DNA of 64,000 nucleotides from Deltaproteobacteria bacterium (GTDB taxonomy: Bacteria; Myxococcota_A; UBA9042), in NCBI GenBank assembly GCA_020632665.1, contig JACKFC010000014.1, forward strand, positions 62,001 to 126,000, written 5' to 3'. This document shows positions 9,672 to 17,854 of this stretch, piece by piece (positions within the stretch are counted from its first letter, which is position 1; each line of letters begins with the position of its first letter). The notes below the pieces were generated by a model. It was given only the letters and a program-made list of their open reading frames with translations. It was not told the DNA's origin and did not search any database. Both the position numbers and the translations under genes were made by a program.

Positions 9672-10834
9672 GCGCGGAGGAATCCGACCAGATCGCGGTA
9701 GAGCTTCTTGTGATCGAAGCTGTTCAGGCCGCCCGGCCAGTCGCCGAAGAGTTGGCCGATCTCGTCGAGGTGGTCTGCCGGCACGCAGCCGAGGAAGGTG
9801 CCCCAGCGGGCGTCCTCGACCCGGACCAAGCCGTCGTGCGGAACCGCTGAGAAGAGGCCGCCGTCGATCACCTCGCGGGTCGCCCAGAGCATCGGATCGA
9901 GCGGATCCACGACCTTCTCGTAGGGGATCAGGAAGTCGACCAGCAGGTCCGGCTTGCACTCCTTCTCGGCCAAGGCGAGCGCGCTGCGTCCGGTCAAGGA
10001 GTAGTAGGCGATGCCGGGCTGGTTCGGATAGGCGGCGTTGAAGGCGTCCATCTTCTGCGTCGTCAGCTGCTCGATCGCCGCAGAGAGGCTCGATTCTCCG
10101 GTCATCGAGTGCCAGACCTGCACACCGGCGAGGCTCATCAACGCGTCGACCAGCTGCTTCACGCCGGGCCAGTTGACCAAGCCGAGCGAGGCGTCGGCGA
10201 CGATCGAGCCCTTGTGCGGGGTGGCGAAGGTCAGCACCGCGGCGACCTTGTCCGGGTGGGTCGCGGCGACGTAGCGCGCGTCCAGGCCGCCCTGCGAGTG
10301 GCCGATGATCACGACCTTGGCGTGGCCGGTCTCGGCCAAGAAGGCGTCGATCTTGGTCCAGAGCTGCTCGCCGCGGACCTTGGAATTCTGGAAGGGCTCG
10401 ACCGCCGGGGTGAGCACCCACTTCTCGCCGGCCTTCTCGAGATCCGCTTTGACCCCGTAGAAATAGGTCGCGAACGAGAGCCCAGCGAAGCTATCGGTGC
10501 CGAAGAAGCCGTGTGCCAGCACGATCGGGTAGGGCGCTCCGAGCAGCTCCGGCGCTTGGCTGTCGGGCGCGACGTCGACCGGCTGCGCGGTGTCGGTCGA
10601 AGCCGCCGCGTCGCTGGGCGCGGCGGCAGCGCCGTCGTCGCCACTGCCCGCGTCGGCCGCGCCGTCGACCCCGAAGAGTGCGTCCTCGGCGCCTTGCGCG
10701 CCTGCGTCGGCTCCGGCGGTGGACGCGGTCTCCAGCTCGGGATCGCTGCATCCCGCCGCCAAGGCGATGGCGGCCGCGATCAGCGCGATCAGGGCGGGCG
10801 TGGGGACCATGCTTCGCTCTCGGCGCGTGGACAT
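9659..10834 (-). CDS. Lipoprotein triacylglycerol lipase-like hydrolase
   Basis: 391 residues. A hydrophobic leader ends in a lipobox (ALAAGC, Cys29), followed by an acidic, Ala-rich linker to about residue 95. The catalytic region begins YPIVLAHGFFGTDSF (oxyanion-hole HGFFG) and has the nucleophile elbow GHSQGG (178-183), as in Pseudomonas/Burkholderia-type secreted lipases. Residue DPLDP and a late LVRVEDARWG region suit the acid and calcium positions, and a histidine in the final third would complete the triad. AGGAG precedes the ATG. A lipid-anchored envelope lipase is inferred. Confidence 0.85.
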   Translation of the reverse strand: MSTRRERSMVPTPALIALIAAAIALAAGCSDPELETASTAGADAGAQGAEDALFGVDGAADAGSGDDGAAAAPSDAAASTDTAQPVDVAPDSQAPELLGAPYPIVLAHGFFGTDSFAGLSFATYFYGVKADLEKAGEKWVLTPAVEPFQNSKVRGEQLWTKIDAFLAETGHAKVVIIGHSQGGLDARYVAATHPDKVAAVLTFATPHKGSIVADASLGLVNWPGVKQLVDALMSLAGVQVWHSMTGESSLSAAIEQLTTQKMDAFNAAYPNQPGIAYYSLTGRSALALAEKECKPDLLVDFLIPYEKVVDPLDPMLWATREVIDGGLFSAVPHDGLVRVEDARWGTFLGCVPADHLDEIGQLFGDWPGGLNSFDHKKLYRDLVGFLRAQGF

Positions 10835-10956
10835 CGCGGCGGCTCCTGCCCGGACGCTCGGGCGCCAGGAGCCTGCTCTCGCCGGGGCAGGGTCGCAAGC
10901 CTTGGTTGACGCCGCTGCCCGCGCCGGTTGTCATCCACCGCTCTCGCGAGGCGCCG

Positions 10957-11898
10957 ATGATCATCACGAAGAACCGAACCTGGCTGCATCTGGTCCTGAC
11001 CTGGCGCGGCAGCGTCTTGCCGAAGATCGCGCCCCGTGTGCTCTTCGCGACGGCGCTGGCCGCCTTCGTCACCGCCGGTCATCTGACCTGGGACCTGCTG
11101 CACACCAACCTCACGGCGTTGCCGTTCACCTTGATCGCCGTGGCGCTCGGCATCTTCCTCGGCTTCCGCAACAACACCAGCTACGACCGGTTCTGGGAGG
11201 GGCGCAAGCTCTGGGGCCGGCTGGTCAACGTCAGCCGGACGCTGGCCCGCCAGCACCTGACGCTGCTCGCGCCGCACGGGCAGGAGCCGGACGCGGCCTG
11301 CCGCGCCCACCGCGAGCGCCAGGTTCGGCGGCAGATCGCCTACGTCCACGCGCTGCGCCTGCACCTGCGCGGCGAGACCGAGCTGGAGTCGCTGCGTCCG
11401 TGGCTCGAGCCCGAGGAGGTCGAGGCGCTGCTGCACGAGCAGAACCGGCCCTTCGCCATCGTGCATTGGCTCGGCGAGGCGCATCGGCAGGCCTGGGACC
11501 GTGGCTGGGTCGACACGATGCACCTGCCCATCTTGGACCAATCGCTGGTCGAGATGCTCGGCATCCAGGGTGGCTGCGAGCGCATCCGCGCGACGCCGAT
11601 CCCCTTCTCCTACACCGTCCTCATCCACCGGATCGTCGGCATCTACTGCCTCACGCTGCCGTTCGGCATCGTCTCTACCGTCGGCCACTTCACGCCTCTG
11701 GTGGTCGCGCTGATCAGCTACGCCTTCTACGGCCTCGACGCGGTCGGCGACGAGATCGAGGATCCCTTCGGCTACGACCCGAGCGACCTGCCGCTCTCGG
11801 CGCTCTCGCGCACCATCGAGATCAACCTGCGGCAGCGGCTCGGCGATCGGGAGCTGCCGCCGATGCTGCAGCCGGACGCGACGGGTCTGCTGCAATAG
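10957..11898 (+). CDS. Bestrophin-family ion channel
   Basis: 313 residues. The N terminus (TWLHLVLTWRGSVLPKIAPR) and the following pattern GIFLGFRNNTSYDRFWEGRK are diagnostic of bacterial bestrophin homologues (UPF0187), which form pentameric anion or cation channels in the inner membrane. Hydrophobic segments lie near residues 27-45, 50-70, 215-240 and 245-260. The C-terminal YGLDAVGDEIEDPFGYDPSDLPL also fits. The frame is open upstream, but homology begins at the ATG at 10957. Its last 77 bases overlap the convergent desaturase gene. Confidence 0.88.
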   Translation: MIITKNRTWLHLVLTWRGSVLPKIAPRVLFATALAAFVTAGHLTWDLLHTNLTALPFTLIAVALGIFLGFRNNTSYDRFWEGRKLWGRLVNVSRTLARQHLTLLAPHGQEPDAACRAHRERQVRRQIAYVHALRLHLRGETELESLRPWLEPEEVEALLHEQNRPFAIVHWLGEAHRQAWDRGWVDTMHLPILDQSLVEMLGIQGGCERIRATPIPFSYTVLIHRIVGIYCLTLPFGIVSTVGHFTPLVVALISYAFYGLDAVGDEIEDPFGYDPSDLPLSALSRTIEINLRQRLGDRELPPMLQPDATGLLQ

Positions 11899-13060
11899 CC
11901 TCGCTCTCCGGCACGGAGAGCGCGCGGTCGGCACGGCGCATCGTGGCGACGCCGAGCATCAGGCGCATCAGGCGGACGTTGCGACGCCAAACCGACTCCT
12001 GCGCGTACGGAATCCCCATCTCGGCGCACAGGGCCCGTAGCTTCGGCTGCGACTTGGCCAACTGCAGCATCGAGAGGTCGGGCCAGACGTGATGCTCGAT
12101 CTGGTAGTTCAGGTAGCCGTGCATCAGGTCGCGCCAAAAGCCGCCGGTGGCGAAGTCGACCGAGCCGACGATCTGGCGCAGCAGCAGCTCCGCGCGGCCA
12201 CGGACACGTTGGTCGAAGCGCCAGAGGTCATCCCCGGCGTGGTTCGGCACGATGACCGCGTAGCTGTGGACATTGGCGATCAACTCGCCGAGCAAGGAGG
12301 CCAGCAGGCCACTCAGCGCGGCATCCGGACCGAAGAGCAGGCCCAAGGCGGGCAGGGCGACGAAGGCGAGCGCGCCGAAAGGCAAGTAGCTGCGCGTCCA
12401 GACGGCTGCGCTTCGGCCCCACGGCAGCAACATCCGCGGGCCGGTGCGCTCCGGCCGCGGCGAAGGCTCGAGCTGGCCCGCTTCGCTCTCCTGCCAGGCG
12501 CGGATCGCCGTCGGCGCGAAATAGAGCCAGCGCCAGCCTGCGATCACGATCATCACGAGCACCAAACGAGCCGGCACCGGCAACCACCGCGGCTGCAGGA
12601 AGCGGGCGTTTTCTTCGACCAGATCGGGGTCCGCCAGCTCGCCGAGGCGGTAGTGGTGCAGCTGGTTGTGCTCGCGAATCCAAGCCGCTGGGAACATCCA
12701 ATCCGGCCAGTCGAGCAGGCGCCGCCAGCCGCGGGCGAAGCCACGACTCTGGCGATGCGGCGGCAGGCCCGGAACGGCGTCGTAGCCGCGATGCAGGACG
12801 TGGTGCGCCACACAGGTCCAGCGGACGAAGCGGCCCAGCGCGATGCCGAGGGCGCCGACGGCCCACCAACCGCCGAACGCGAGGGCCCAGCCGGCGATGC
12901 TGGCGCCCGCCGCGACCCACTCGACCTGCCGCAGGTGTCGCGCGTCGGCCTCGCCACGGCCGGCGTCGAGTTCGGCGCGGATGGCGTCGACCTCGGCGAG
13001 AAAGCGCGCTGCGTCGAAGTCCGCTGGCAGCACCGAGCGTTGCGGGACCTGCACGTTCAT
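11822..13060 (-). CDS. Acyl-lipid fatty-acid desaturase
   Basis: 412-residue membrane-bound di-iron desaturase. The three histidine boxes are HHVLH (86-90), HNQLHH (131-136) and QIEHH (about 320-324), with hydrophobic segments between them. Such enzymes introduce double bonds into membrane acyl chains using O2 and an electron donor. The last 25 residues are Ala/Pro/Arg-rich and fall in the region overlapping bestrophin, so they are probably non-essential tail. The start overlaps the stop of the upstream enoyl-CoA hydratase gene by four bases (ATGA), so the two form one operon. Confidence 0.88.
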   Translation of the reverse strand: MNVQVPQRSVLPADFDAARFLAEVDAIRAELDAGRGEADARHLRQVEWVAAGASIAGWALAFGGWWAVGALGIALGRFVRWTCVAHHVLHRGYDAVPGLPPHRQSRGFARGWRRLLDWPDWMFPAAWIREHNQLHHYRLGELADPDLVEENARFLQPRWLPVPARLVLVMIVIAGWRWLYFAPTAIRAWQESEAGQLEPSPRPERTGPRMLLPWGRSAAVWTRSYLPFGALAFVALPALGLLFGPDAALSGLLASLLGELIANVHSYAVIVPNHAGDDLWRFDQRVRGRAELLLRQIVGSVDFATGGFWRDLMHGYLNYQIEHHVWPDLSMLQLAKSQPKLRALCAEMGIPYAQESVWRRNVRLMRLMLGVATMRRADRALSVPESEAIAADPSRPAAASAAAPDRRAAAAG

Positions 13061-13860
13061 CGTCCCTCGCTCCCTTCGGCGTCCTGCTCGAAGCTGCCGT
13101 GGCGGCCAGCACCGTCGCGAAAGCGGGTCGCGCCGGCGCGGGCCTCGGCTCGCAGCGCGGGCATTCCGGCGCGGAACTCGTGGGCCATCGCCGCGTCGAA
13201 GTCCATATCCATCGACGCCAGGGCCGAGTCCCGGTCGCCGCGCAGCGCCAATGGCGGGAAGGCGGCGAGTTGTTCGGCGAGGGCCAAAGCGGTCGGGACT
13301 GCCGCGCCGGGGTCGCAGATCCGATGGCACAGGCCGATGCGCAGGGCCTCCTCCGCGTCGACGGGTCGGCCGGTGAGGATCAGGTCGAGGGCGCGGGAGA
13401 GGCCGATCAGCCGGGGCAGCCGCACCGTGCCGCCGTCGATCAGCGGCACGCCCCAGCGGCGGCAGAAGACCCCGAGCGTCGCGTCGCGCTCGATCACGCG
13501 CAAATCGCACCACAGCGCCAATTCCAAGCCGCCCGCCACGGCGTGACCAGCGATGGCGGCGATCACCGGCTTGCCGAGCCGCATCCGGGTCGGGCCCATC
13601 GGGCCGTCGCCGTCCTCCTCGACCCGGTTGGTCGCGCCGCCGTCCGCGAGCGCCTGCAGGTCCGCGCCCGCGCAGAAGGTGCCGCCGGCGCCGGTCAGGA
13701 TCGCGACCGAGAGGCTGGGGTCGACGTCGAAATCGCGGAAGGCATCGGCGAGGGCCGCCGCCGTTGGGCCGTCGACGGCGTTGCGCCGCGCGGGCCGATC
13801 GATGGTGACGATGAGGACGGCGCCGCGCCGCTCGAGCCGTACCGCTTCGTTCTCGCGCAT
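13057..13860 (-). CDS. Enoyl-CoA hydratase/isomerase family protein
   Basis: 267-residue crotonase-fold protein. Family landmarks are ILTGAGGTFCAGADLQAL (oxyanion-hole region, near residues 55-72) and GHAVAGGLELALWCDLRV (near 105-122, with the position of the first catalytic Glu). It then continues with the LPRLIGLSRALDLILTGR helix region. Hydration of enoyl-CoA in beta-oxidation is the usual role, but the crotonase family is functionally broad. It is co-transcribed with the desaturase downstream, which favours lipid metabolism. Confidence 0.87.
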   Translation of the reverse strand: MRENEAVRLERRGAVLIVTIDRPARRNAVDGPTAAALADAFRDFDVDPSLSVAILTGAGGTFCAGADLQALADGGATNRVEEDGDGPMGPTRMRLGKPVIAAIAGHAVAGGLELALWCDLRVIERDATLGVFCRRWGVPLIDGGTVRLPRLIGLSRALDLILTGRPVDAEEALRIGLCHRICDPGAAVPTALALAEQLAAFPPLALRGDRDSALASMDMDFDAAMAHEFRAGMPALRAEARAGATRFRDGAGRHGSFEQDAEGSEGR

Positions 13861-13956
13861 CGCGTCGAACCTCCCGGGGGGCGGAGCCTACAGGCTCTCG
13901 CCCCTTGTGACAGCCCCGTCCGAGCGGCTACCGTGCGCCGCAGCAGGAGGCCGCGG

Positions 13957-14631
13957 ATGATGGGCACGAGACGATGGATGCTGGCGGGCGCGGTCGCGCT
14001 CCTGCTGATGGCGACCGCGGCGCAGGCGGTGGCGGCCGAGGCGATCGCCTGGGGACAGACCGTCGCCTGGCTCGGCTTCGACACCGCGCTGGCCCGCGCC
14101 AAGGCCGAGAACAAGGCCATTGGCGTGGTGGTCTACGCCGATTGGTGCCCGAAATGCCGTGCCCTCGCGCCACAGTTCGTCTCCGGACCGGTGACCGAGG
14201 CCGCGCCGAAGATCCTCTGGGTCCTGCAGAACCACGACGAGGCTCCGGCGTGGCTCGGCGAGCGCTTCGGTGACCTCGGCAACTACGTGCCACGCATCTT
14301 CTTCCTCCGCCCGGACGGCAGCCTCGACCGCGAGATCAACAGCGGTCACCCGCGCTACCCCTTCTTCTACCTCGCCAACAAGCCGGAAGTGCTGGTTCAG
14401 AGCATCGAACGGGCCGCCGCCACTGCCGGACCCGCGGTCCCTGCGGCTCCGCCCGCCCCGCCGCCGCAGGTCGCCGTCGCGCCGGTGCCCCCGCCGCCGG
14501 CAGCGCAGAGCGCGTCGCGCTTCGACCTCGGGGGCGATCTGCCGCTGCTCGGGCTGTTGGTGGTGGTCGCCGTCGGTGCCGTCTGGGCGGTGGGCCGTGG
14601 CGGCAGCAAAGACGACGAGGGGGAGGCCTAG
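13957..14631 (+). CDS. Exported thioredoxin-like protein with C-terminal anchor
   Basis: 224 residues. A Sec signal peptide (hydrophobic 9-25) is followed by a thioredoxin fold with a CPKC active site (C64, C67, in YADWCPKC) and the cis-Pro region NYVPRIFFL. A Pro/Ala-rich linker (about 150-175) leads to a C-terminal membrane segment (LPLLGLLVVVAVGAVWAVG) and a charged tail. It is therefore a membrane-tethered periplasmic thiol-disulfide protein. AGGAGG (13945-13950) sits six bases before the first ATG; a second ATG follows at once. First gene of an operon reaching 20994. Confidence 0.85.
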   Translation: MMGTRRWMLAGAVALLLMATAAQAVAAEAIAWGQTVAWLGFDTALARAKAENKAIGVVVYADWCPKCRALAPQFVSGPVTEAAPKILWVLQNHDEAPAWLGERFGDLGNYVPRIFFLRPDGSLDREINSGHPRYPFFYLANKPEVLVQSIERAAATAGPAVPAAPPAPPPQVAVAPVPPPPAAQSASRFDLGGDLPLLGLLVVVAVGAVWAVGRGGSKDDEGEA

Positions 14632-15771
14632 GTGGCCAAACGCGCGCGGCAGCGGGAGCGGGATCGCGCGTTTCGCCGCGCACCTCCGGGTGCGCCGCCC
14701 GGCACGCTGCATCGCGCCGACTCGGGCGCGGCGGCGGCGATCGTTCGCTTGCTGGCCTATGACGGCGAGCAGATGATCGAGCGGGAAGCGCACGTCGACG
14801 AGCTGCCCGCGCTGCTCGCTGCGGCGGAAGGCCTGCAGGTCCGGTGGCTCGACGTCGTCGGCGTCGACGACCACGAGGCCCTCGCCGCCATCGGTGCAGC
14901 CCACGATATCCACGTCTTGGCCCTCGAAGACGTGGCGCACGTCCACCAGCGCGCCAAGGTCGAGCGCTACGAGACGCACGACTTCATCACCACGCGCATG
15001 TTTCGCCGCGACGCCGCGACCAGCGAGCTCGACAGCGAGCAGATCAGCTTCTTCCTCGGCAAGGGCTGGCTGCTGTCTTTCCAGGAGCGCGACGGCGACG
15101 TCTTCGGCAGCGTCCGCGAGCGCCTGCGCAGCAGCCGCGGTCGAATCCGCAGCCTCGGCGCCGACTACCTCGCCTACGCCCTGCTCGACGCCATCGTCGA
15201 CTCCGCCTTCCCGATGTTGGAGGCCTACGACGGCTGGCTGGATAGGATCGAAGAGCGCGTCATCGCCGGGCAGAGCCAGGGCGTGGTCGGTGAGTTGCAT
15301 GCGATCCGCCGCGACCTGCTGCAGCTCCGCCGTGGCTTCTGGCCGTTGCGTGAGGCGATGAGCGCGCTGCTGCGGGAGGAGTCGCGCTTTTTCGAGGCGG
15401 AGACGCACGTCTACCTCCGCGATTGCCACGACCACGCCATCCAGGTGCTCGATATGCTGGATTCTTGGCGTGAAATCGGCAGCAGCCTGATGGACCTGCA
15501 CCTCTCCGCGGTCGGCCAGCGGACCAACGAGACGATGCGCCTGCTCACGGTCATCAGCGTGCTCTTCATGCCGATGTCGTTCATCGCGGGCTTGTACGGC
15601 ATGAACTTCGAACGGAGCGCGTCGCCTTGGAATATGCCCGAGTTGGGCTTCGCCTACGGCTACCCGATGGCGCTGCTGCTGATGGTCGGATCGGCCATCG
15701 CCTTCCTCTGGTTCTTCCGCCGCCGCGGCTTCTTGCACCCGGCGGACGACGCCTTCGGTGGGCCGAAATGA
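14632..15771 (+). CDS. corA: CorA-type magnesium/divalent-cation channel
   Basis: 379 residues, typical for CorA. The cytoplasmic alpha/beta funnel domain is followed by two C-terminal transmembrane helices, and the selectivity motif GMN is at 323-325 (LYGMNFE). Starts with GTG directly after the stop of the thioredoxin gene, with GGGGAGG inside that gene's end. Its end overlaps the next start (ATGA). The first 30 residues are basic and disordered, which is unusual but tolerated in the family. Confidence 0.92.
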   Translation: MAKRARQRERDRAFRRAPPGAPPGTLHRADSGAAAAIVRLLAYDGEQMIEREAHVDELPALLAAAEGLQVRWLDVVGVDDHEALAAIGAAHDIHVLALEDVAHVHQRAKVERYETHDFITTRMFRRDAATSELDSEQISFFLGKGWLLSFQERDGDVFGSVRERLRSSRGRIRSLGADYLAYALLDAIVDSAFPMLEAYDGWLDRIEERVIAGQSQGVVGELHAIRRDLLQLRRGFWPLREAMSALLREESRFFEAETHVYLRDCHDHAIQVLDMLDSWREIGSSLMDLHLSAVGQRTNETMRLLTVISVLFMPMSFIAGLYGMNFERSASPWNMPELGFAYGYPMALLLMVGSAIAFLWFFRRRGFLHPADDAFGGPK

Positions 15772-16322
15772 CGAAGCCAGCGGCGGAGCCCTGGCGTGAT
15801 CTGCGCCCTGGGACATTGGAGCGGCATCCCGACGACGGCTGGATCCGCGCCACTCCGCTGCCGCTCGGCTCATGGATGCAGGCCGCGCTCGCCGGCGTCG
15901 CCGACGCCATGTTGCCGCACGGAGAAGCCGGCGCTCCGGTCGACGCCGCGACCCGCGACGAGATCTGCCTCGGCCTGCGCCGCACGATGCGCTACATGGC
16001 GCCACTCTCTCGCTTCGGCCTGTTGCTGCTCTTGGTCGTCTTCGACCTTGCACCGATCTGGCGCGGGGTCGGCATGCGCCGGCTCGGCGGCTTGGCGCCC
16101 GCGCGCGCTGCTGGCGTGCTCGACGGGATCGCGCACAGCCGGCTGACCTTGTTGCGCACGGCGCTCACCGCGTTGCGTGCCGCCATTTTGACGAATTACT
16201 ATGATCTCCCATCGGTTCATCAACAGATCGGATATGATCCGATCGCGTTCATGCGGGCCCGGATCGCCCTGCGCGAGCGCCTCGTCGCGGGCGGCGAGGC
16301 CGGCCCGGAGGACGCGCCGTGA
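15768..16322 (+). CDS. Small partner protein of the GMC oxidoreductase
   Basis: 184 residues with no strong catalytic motif; one hydrophobic stretch (RFGLLLLLVVFDLAPIW, about 85-101). It overlaps the GMC oxidoreductase gene by four bases and precedes it. That arrangement is common for small helical subunits or N-terminal domains of membrane-associated GMC/gluconate-2-dehydrogenase-type enzymes. Function as a membrane or electron-transfer partner is inferred from context. The start ATG at 15768 overlaps the corA stop; the frame is open further upstream inside corA. Confidence 0.6.
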   Translation: MTKPAAEPWRDLRPGTLERHPDDGWIRATPLPLGSWMQAALAGVADAMLPHGEAGAPVDAATRDEICLGLRRTMRYMAPLSRFGLLLLLVVFDLAPIWRGVGMRRLGGLAPARAAGVLDGIAHSRLTLLRTALTALRAAILTNYYDLPSVHQQIGYDPIAFMRARIALRERLVAGGEAGPEDAP

Positions 16323-17854
16323 TCCGTCGGGCTGCCGACTACCGCGACGGCGAGCAGCTCGATTGCGACGTCGTCGTGATCGGGACTGGTGCCGGCGGCG
16401 CGGCGGCGGGAGCGACCTTGGCCGAAGCCGGCATCGACGTCGTCTTTCTCGAAGAAGGTGGCTGGCATCCGACCTCGAGCATGAACCCCTACCTCGCGGA
16501 GTCGATGCCACGGCTCTGGCGTGAAGCGGGGACGACGGTCATCTACGGCCGCTCGACGTTCCTTTACGCCGAGGGGCGTTGCGTCGGCGGCAGCACGGTC
16601 ATCAACGGCGGCATGACCTACCGGCCGCCAGAGAGCGTCTTGGGCGCCTGGGAGCGCACCGTCTCGGCGGAACTCGGCGCGCAGGGGCTCGACGCCTTGT
16701 TCGCTCGGGCCGAGCGGGATCTCGGCGCCGCGCCACAGGCCGACTACTCGATCGGCGGCGACAACCGGCTCATGGCCGAGGGCGCCGCGCGCCTCGGCTG
16801 GCGACACCAGAAGAACCACCGCAACCAGGACCATTGCGTCGGCGCGAACAACTGCATCCTCGGCTGCCCGACCGGAGCCAAGCAATCGACGCTGGTCAGC
16901 TATATGCCGCGGGCGATGCAGGCCGGCGCCCGCGCGCTGACCGAGCTGCGCGCCGAGCGGCTGGAGATCGCGGCAGGCCGTTGCGTCGGCGTCCACGGGC
17001 GCGCGATCGACCCGGCGACGATGCGACCCGGCGCGCGGGTCTCGGTGCGTGCGCGACACGCCGTGGTCGTCGCTTGCGGCGCCGTGCAGACCCCTTTGCT
17101 CCTGCTGCGGCATCGCGTCGGCCGGCCGTCCCGCCAGCTCGGACGCAACTTCGTCACCCACCCCAACGCCAAGATCCTCGCGGTCTATCCCTTCTCGGTC
17201 GGCGGCTGGCGTGGCGTCTCGCAGTGGGGCCAGGTCCGCGAATTCCACGATGACGGCATCGTCTTCGCCGAGAATATGGCGCCGCCGGGCGCCGTCGCCG
17301 CTGCGGTCCCGAGCCTGGGTCGCGCGGCGTGGCGGGCGATGCAGGACTACGACCGCATGGTGCTGACCGGAGTCTTGGTCGAGGATTCCGCCGCTGGCAG
17401 GGTCTACCGCGGTCCATTCGGCATGGCGGTGCCGACCTACTCGATCCAGCCCGCTGATCTCGAGCGATTCCTGCGTGGCCTGCGCGCCCTGGGCCAGTTG
17501 CACTTCGAGATGGGCGCCGAGCGGCTCTACCTGCCGATCGCCGGGATGCACGAGATCACCAGCCCGGACGCGCTCGCGGCGCTGCAGCCGGGTAGGGTGC
17601 GCATCCCCGATATCGAGCTGTTCACGCCGCACCTGATGGGCACGGCGCGGATGGGCGGCGACCGGCGTCACGACGTCGTGGGCCTCGACGGACAGGCCTT
17701 CGACCTGCCAGGATTGTATGTGGCGGATGCGAGCCTCTTTCCGACCCCGATCGCGGTGAATCCGCAGATCACGATCGCTGCGCTCGCGCTCAAGGTGGCC
17801 GATCGTCTCGCGGAGTCGGTCCTTGCGAGACGAGCGGGGAGGACGGTGGCATGA
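16319..17854 (+). CDS. GMC-family FAD-dependent oxidoreductase
   Basis: 511 residues. The N-terminal dinucleotide-binding motif is CDVVVIGTGAGGAAAGATLA (GTGAGG at 22-27), followed by the GMC signature region GGSTVINGGMTYRPP. The C terminus carries LYVADASLFPTPIAVNPQIT, the catalytic-base region of the family. Members oxidise alcohols, sugars or sterols. The substrate is not evident. GTG start overlapping the stop of the small partner gene (GTGA); its own stop overlaps the kinase start. Confidence 0.88.
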   Translation: MIRRAADYRDGEQLDCDVVVIGTGAGGAAAGATLAEAGIDVVFLEEGGWHPTSSMNPYLAESMPRLWREAGTTVIYGRSTFLYAEGRCVGGSTVINGGMTYRPPESVLGAWERTVSAELGAQGLDALFARAERDLGAAPQADYSIGGDNRLMAEGAARLGWRHQKNHRNQDHCVGANNCILGCPTGAKQSTLVSYMPRAMQAGARALTELRAERLEIAAGRCVGVHGRAIDPATMRPGARVSVRARHAVVVACGAVQTPLLLLRHRVGRPSRQLGRNFVTHPNAKILAVYPFSVGGWRGVSQWGQVREFHDDGIVFAENMAPPGAVAAAVPSLGRAAWRAMQDYDRMVLTGVLVEDSAAGRVYRGPFGMAVPTYSIQPADLERFLRGLRALGQLHFEMGAERLYLPIAGMHEITSPDALAALQPGRVRIPDIELFTPHLMGTARMGGDRRHDVVGLDGQAFDLPGLYVADASLFPTPIAVNPQITIAALALKVADRLAESVLARRAGRTVA